Below are positions 34,615 to 38,320 of a DNA stretch of 38,320 bases, piece after piece. Each line of letters begins with the position of its first letter. The stretch's first letter is position 1. The stretch is from a bacterium (GTDB taxonomy: Bacteria > Babelota > Babeliae > Babelales > UBA12409). The translations under genes and the position numbers were made by a program. The stretch covers positions 1 through 38,320 of the forward strand of contig JAKANL010000011.1 in NCBI GenBank assembly GCA_021823685.1, read 5' to 3'. The notes beneath the pieces were generated by a model. That model worked only from the letters and a program-made list of their open reading frames with translations. It was not told where the DNA came from and did not search any database.

Positions 34615-37600
34615 AGTAATCCTCCAAAGCAGAAGACTTTTTTAGCGACACTTCCTAATTCCTCAACCGCTGCGGTTACCGCCTTTCCAATTTCTTGGAC
34701 GACTTCTTGTACGGCGGCGATAGCCTGTTCAATGGCCTTTTCAACCTCTTTAATGGCCGATGAGACGAGTTGCTGTGCCTCTTGAGTGGCTAATTGCGCA
34801 ACTTGAGCTGCCTCTGACGTTGCGCTGATAGCAAGTTTAAGGCCGGCAGCAGTTCCCTCACCAAGAGGGCCCAGCTTGCCGATATCATTGGCTATTTGAT
34901 CGCCAATGTGGCCGATATCGCTGACAATAGAACCTAATTGTTGGGTAACAGTCCCGACGGCTTGGATAGCGTCTGTGCCCAAAGTTGCTGCGTATTTGCC
35001 CAGATTGGTTACCATGTTTTTCATGGCATTGGCAATAAGACTGCCGACATTTTCGAGCAGGTTTTTGAGCAGCGCGGCTGCATCGCCTATTTTTTTGATT
35101 TGGTTATCAAAATCAGTAATAGCCTTCGTTGGGTTAAGTAATTCTTTTGCAATGGCTGTAACAAGCGATACGGGATCATTTGGGTCGACGATAATATGTA
35201 TGCTTCCTTTTTGTCCGGCTATGGTGTAATTAACGGTTCCGCTCATAACGCCACTCAGTTTTGGTGAGCCGGCATCCATCCCCAGAGATCCATTGAGGTT
35301 AACGCTGTCGATATTTACCGATAAATTATTGAATGCCTGCGTTAGCGTATTGAGGGCAGTTTGTGCGATCGTTACGCCATTTTCTGCTTGGGAGAGCACC
35401 CCTGAACACGCATCGGATATCATGGGTGGTAGACTGCTGCATTTCGATTTAATACTTTCAATGCCGCCGGTAACCGATGAGAAGGCGCTATTTGCCTGGT
35501 TAGTTAAAATGTTTGTGATGTTGCTTTTAACCAAATCATTGAGTCCATTGGTTACGGTGAGTGTGACCGCCATATTACTTTCTTTCCCGATCTGCGCTTT
35601 GCCATTAAAAGAGGCTTTTATTCCGGCAAGCATGATAGAGGTATCGATGCTTAAGGTTCCCGGGGTGAGGGTGATCGTTCCGCTATGATTAATAATGGTG
35701 CCTATTGAGATGATGCCATCGATTATAGCTTGGTTTGTTTTGCTTGAAATCGTAATCGTTGGCCCGCCCGATCCGATTTTCGATGCAACTTTTATGACGT
35801 TGCCAATAGTTAGTGGCGGCAATTGACCGGTGAGCGTTATTCCTTGCGAAGAAATGGTTCCGCTGACAGTTGCTTTAGCTCCGAAAACGCTTATGTTGCC
35901 AGCTACGAGTGCTTGCGGATTGGATCCGATTGGAATAGTAACGACGAGTGAGGTGTCGATGCCGGCAATGTTGCGGTCTGTTTTAAAGCTGAGGCCGCTT
36001 GAATCGAGGGTTAGATCAGCGCTTTGTTTTATGATATTACCGATATTTACGAGGCCGCTTAATTTTATCCCTTGTTTGTTTGGAGTGGCATGAATATCGA
36101 CCATTGGTCCTTTGCTTGGATCCGTCGCGCTGCTGACGATAATAAAGTTGCCGATGTTGATTGGTTGTAATTCTGCCGTACCAGTTAAACCGATTTCGCC
36201 AACGTTGGCGAGTGCCGAAAGACTTGGCGGAATAATCGCAATATGGACGTTGCCGTTAACGGGAAGAGGATCAAGAGAAAGTTGCCCATCAATGCGCAAT
36301 CCTGGTTTTATCACTAAATCGTCTATTTTAATGGTATCTTGCGCTGCGCTCAACTTGGCATTTGAAATGCAAAAGACATCGGGCAAATTCAGATTAAAGC
36401 CCAAACTCTGTCCAAAAAGAGTGGTATATAGATTAATCATGTCGGTTAGACATAGCTTATCAAACTGTCCCTTGATGCCTGATTTAGTCGGATGTATCGG
36501 GTCAATATCGAAGAGCATTTTAATATTTTTGTCAAGCAGCTGGGCTGTTCCGCCGCCACCAAAACCAACCGGTGCTCCGCCGACAAAGTGTAGTTTGATT
36601 AAGAGCGGTAGATCTGGGGTTGCTTGTATTTTGACTGGAAATATTTTACCCAGGTCAAGCGATGGACAACCCTGTTGATCGAGACATTTTGCGGCCCCGG
36701 TCAGACTAAATTCCGGGCCGCTTATGGACCCGCTTATCATTAGGGCAATTGGACTACTCGATCCCGGCGCGGTGAAGACGGTATCGATTGCTAGGCTAAG
36801 CGTTGGGGGAACACTTGGTTTGAAGGTAAAGCTGAGCCCTTTTATTTGCATTTGATTGCCAAGCTGCTGTGATTGGCCGAGTTTTTTCTGTGCTGAGATA
36901 GTATAGCCATCAATGTCTGCTGGATTGCTCGGTATGGTGACTGTGGCCATGACGTTATTGAATTGTAGCATATTGAGCACGTTCCCCATAAAACCAAGGG
37001 GTCCAGAGGTGCCGAATTCAATAGTCCCATTGATTGAAGCCCCTTTGCGGATGGTATCTGGTCCCAAAAGCGGATCTTTTATATCGCCGGTTGCCAAGAC
37101 AAATTGTGGCTTGTGTAGGGTAATATTGAGCACTTGGTTAATGGGTAATATGTCATTGAGATTGTAATCATTATCAGTTTGTGCGGCTATTGCCATACGT
37201 ATTGCACTTCCGTCTTTTGGCGCTGTGATGATGACGGTGCCGCTAAGCGTTTGTGAACCTGCTGATATGGCCCCCTTAAATGATAGCGTAGTCCCATCAG
37301 CGGATGGAGTAACGTTGATGGCCTGTGTGGTTAGGCATAAATCAGGCGCATGTACCGCTTGTAAAAGGGTATTGAATTGTTGATTTATGTCTGATGGTAG
37401 CGTGCTGATAAGTTTACTCATGCAGATGGTTGTTGGTTGTTGATCCGTACGCGTAAGCGAAACCTGTATGTCACTGCTCGATACGTTTTTCTTGAAGGGT
37501 ATGGAAATTTGCAAGCGTAATTTTTGTGCTTGTAGGGGTGCTAGAAGCGAGCCGAGAGCTCCGCTGGTGTCAAGCTGAGAGATAATACTTATGCCTTTTC

Positions 37601-38320
37601 TGACGTTGACTATGCCTGGCAGTGTTGCATCGACTTGTTTGGTCTCGGGATTAACATCAAAAAGATTTGCTTGATTAGCGTTAGTAAGGGCAAGTACGGG
37701 ATTTTTAAGTTTTACGAAATCCAAAAATTTGAGGCTTGAGTCGATGGAACTCAAAGCGAACTGGTTTCCGAGTTCAATGCCCAATGCCATTTGATTTTTA
37801 CCACTCGATTTCCACAGCTTAAGCATGGCGTTATTGCCCAAGGAAATGGAGCCACCCTTTGGTTTGCCGGAGACGTAAAAACCGATGTCACCGGTATTAG
37901 GGTCCATAATAATACCCGCGTCAGTGAAGAGGCAAATAAGGCTTATGATGTCAGTTATTTGGCTACTTATGTCGATTATGCCGAATTTGGCAAGAGCGGT
38001 TTGTCCGCCACGAAGCGGGCAGAAACCGGTATCAGGGTTTTCATTGAGATCGAGAGAGAGTTTAACGTCTTTAAAACTGGTGGCATTTGTTGGAACGTAG
38101 GCTTTTAATGAAACGCTATCAAGCCCAGAATCAGTAAACATTTGATTAACCAGTGATTCGGTAGGCGTGATGGTGCCTTGGATAGTAATACCGGGTTGAA
38201 CTTTGTCAAGGTTGCCAACGGCATCTTGGTGAGCAACGTTGGTGAGAGCCACATCCACGTCGGAAAGTTTGGCGAAATCATCAAGCTTACTTAATGCTGG
38301 ATAAAGCGCATTAAGCGCAA
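34608..38320 (-). CDS. Giant beta-repeat protein with helical C-terminus, 5' end beyond the right edge
   Basis: Frame stays open through 38320 (upstream codons read ALNALYPALSKLDDFAKLSD), so the track start at 38258 (GTG) is artificial. Repeated [RKQ]xGxxIxGxI and IGNxIxV...IxGxxxIGxII motifs. Confidence 0.85.
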   Translation of the reverse strand, partial: ALNALYPALSKLDDFAKLSDVDVALTNVAHQDAVGNLDKVQPGITIQGTITPTESLVNQMFTDSGLDSVSLKAYVPTNATSFKDVKLSLDLNENPDTGFCPLRGGQTALAKFGIIDISSQITDIISLICLFTDAGIIMDPNTGDIGFYVSGKPKGGSISLGNNAMLKLWKSSGKNQMALGIELGNQFALSSIDSSLKFLDFVKLKNPVLALTNANQANLFDVNPETKQVDATLPGIVNVRKGISIISQLDTSGALGSLLAPLQAQKLRLQISIPFKKNVSSSDIQVSLTRTDQQPTTICMSKLISTLPSDINQQFNTLLQAVHAPDLCLTTQAINVTPSADGTTLSFKGAISAGSQTLSGTVIITAPKDGSAIRMAIAAQTDNDYNLNDILPINQVLNITLHKPQFVLATGDIKDPLLGPDTIRKGASINGTIEFGTSGPLGFMGNVLNMLQFNNVMATVTIPSNPADIDGYTISAQKKLGQSQQLGNQMQIKGLSFTFKPSVPPTLSLAIDTVFTAPGSSSPIALMISGSISGPEFSLTGAAKCLDQQGCPSLDLGKIFPVKIQATPDLPLLIKLHFVGGAPVGFGGGGTAQLLDKNIKMLFDIDPIHPTKSGIKGQFDKLCLTDMINLYTTLFGQSLGFNLNLPDVFCISNAKLSAAQDTIKIDDLVIKPGLRIDGQLSLDPLPVNGNVHIAIIPPSLSALANVGEIGLTGTAELQPINIGNFIIVSSATDPSKGPMVDIHATPNKQGIKLSGLVNIGNIIKQSADLTLDSSGLSFKTDRNIAGIDTSLVVTIPIGSNPQALVAGNISVFGAKATVSGTISSQGITLTGQLPPLTIGNVIKVASKIGSGGPTITISSKTNQAIIDGIISIGTIINHSGTITLTPGTLSIDTSIMLAGIKASFNGKAQIGKESNMAVTLTVTNGLNDLVKSNITNILTNQANSAFSSVTGGIESIKSKCSSLPPMISDACSGVLSQAENGVTIAQTALNTLTQAFNNLSVNIDSVNLNGSLGMDAGSPKLSGVMSGTVNYTIAGQKGSIHIIVDPNDPVSLVTAIAKELLNPTKAITDFDNQIKKIGDAAALLKNLLENVGSLIANAMKNMVTNLGKYAATLGTDAIQAVGTVTQQLGSIVSDIGHIGDQIANDIGKLGPLGEGTAAGLKLAISATSEAAQVAQLATQEAQQLVSSAIKEVEKAIEQAIAAVQEVVQEIGKAVTAAVEELGSVAKKVFCFGGLLC

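Noticed and set aside
34608-34625. C-terminal Cys of the giant protein (CFGGLLC) as a second prenylation motif
   Set aside because: The fourth residue from the end is Gly, not Cys, so it is not a CaaX; the sequence is also constrained by the next gene's ribosome binding site and start.
34906-38108. Plus-strand ORFs opposite the giant protein (e.g. 34906..35229, 36112..36678, 37791..38108)
   Set aside because: Shadow ORFs; the minus frame is continuous for over 3.7 kb with coherent repeats.

Overview
The window looks like a compact chromosomal region of a host-associated bacterium. The secreted Sel1-like and ankyrin repeat proteins resemble Candidatus Dependentiae (TM6)-type genomes, but that placement is inference only. 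Housekeeping genes recognised: alaS (partial), rpsR, rpsF, rnhB, mnmG, mraY, a SpoU/TrmH methyltransferase, tgt, an APC permease and a TudS-like putative desulfidase. Between them lie many signal-peptide-bearing proteins of unknown function. The right half (about 17.5-38.3 kb) is accessory. It holds a large secreted Sel1/TPR-like protein ending in a eukaryotic-type CaaX box (CSIL), then six tandem secreted paralogs (20229-32288) with a shared N-terminal signature and an A-B-A-B similarity pattern. Converging on these is a four-gene minus-strand cluster of exported proteins: a giant beta-repeat protein running off the window, two helical proteins and a pentapeptide-like protein. Other points of interest: a Tgt whose pocket residues suggest direct queuine salvage, an S24-type repressor lacking both catalytic residues, an rpsF leader with strong hairpins, and a recurrent A-M-E/Q motif after the signal peptides of 11 proteins. 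No tRNA, rRNA, CRISPR array or transposase was recognised.
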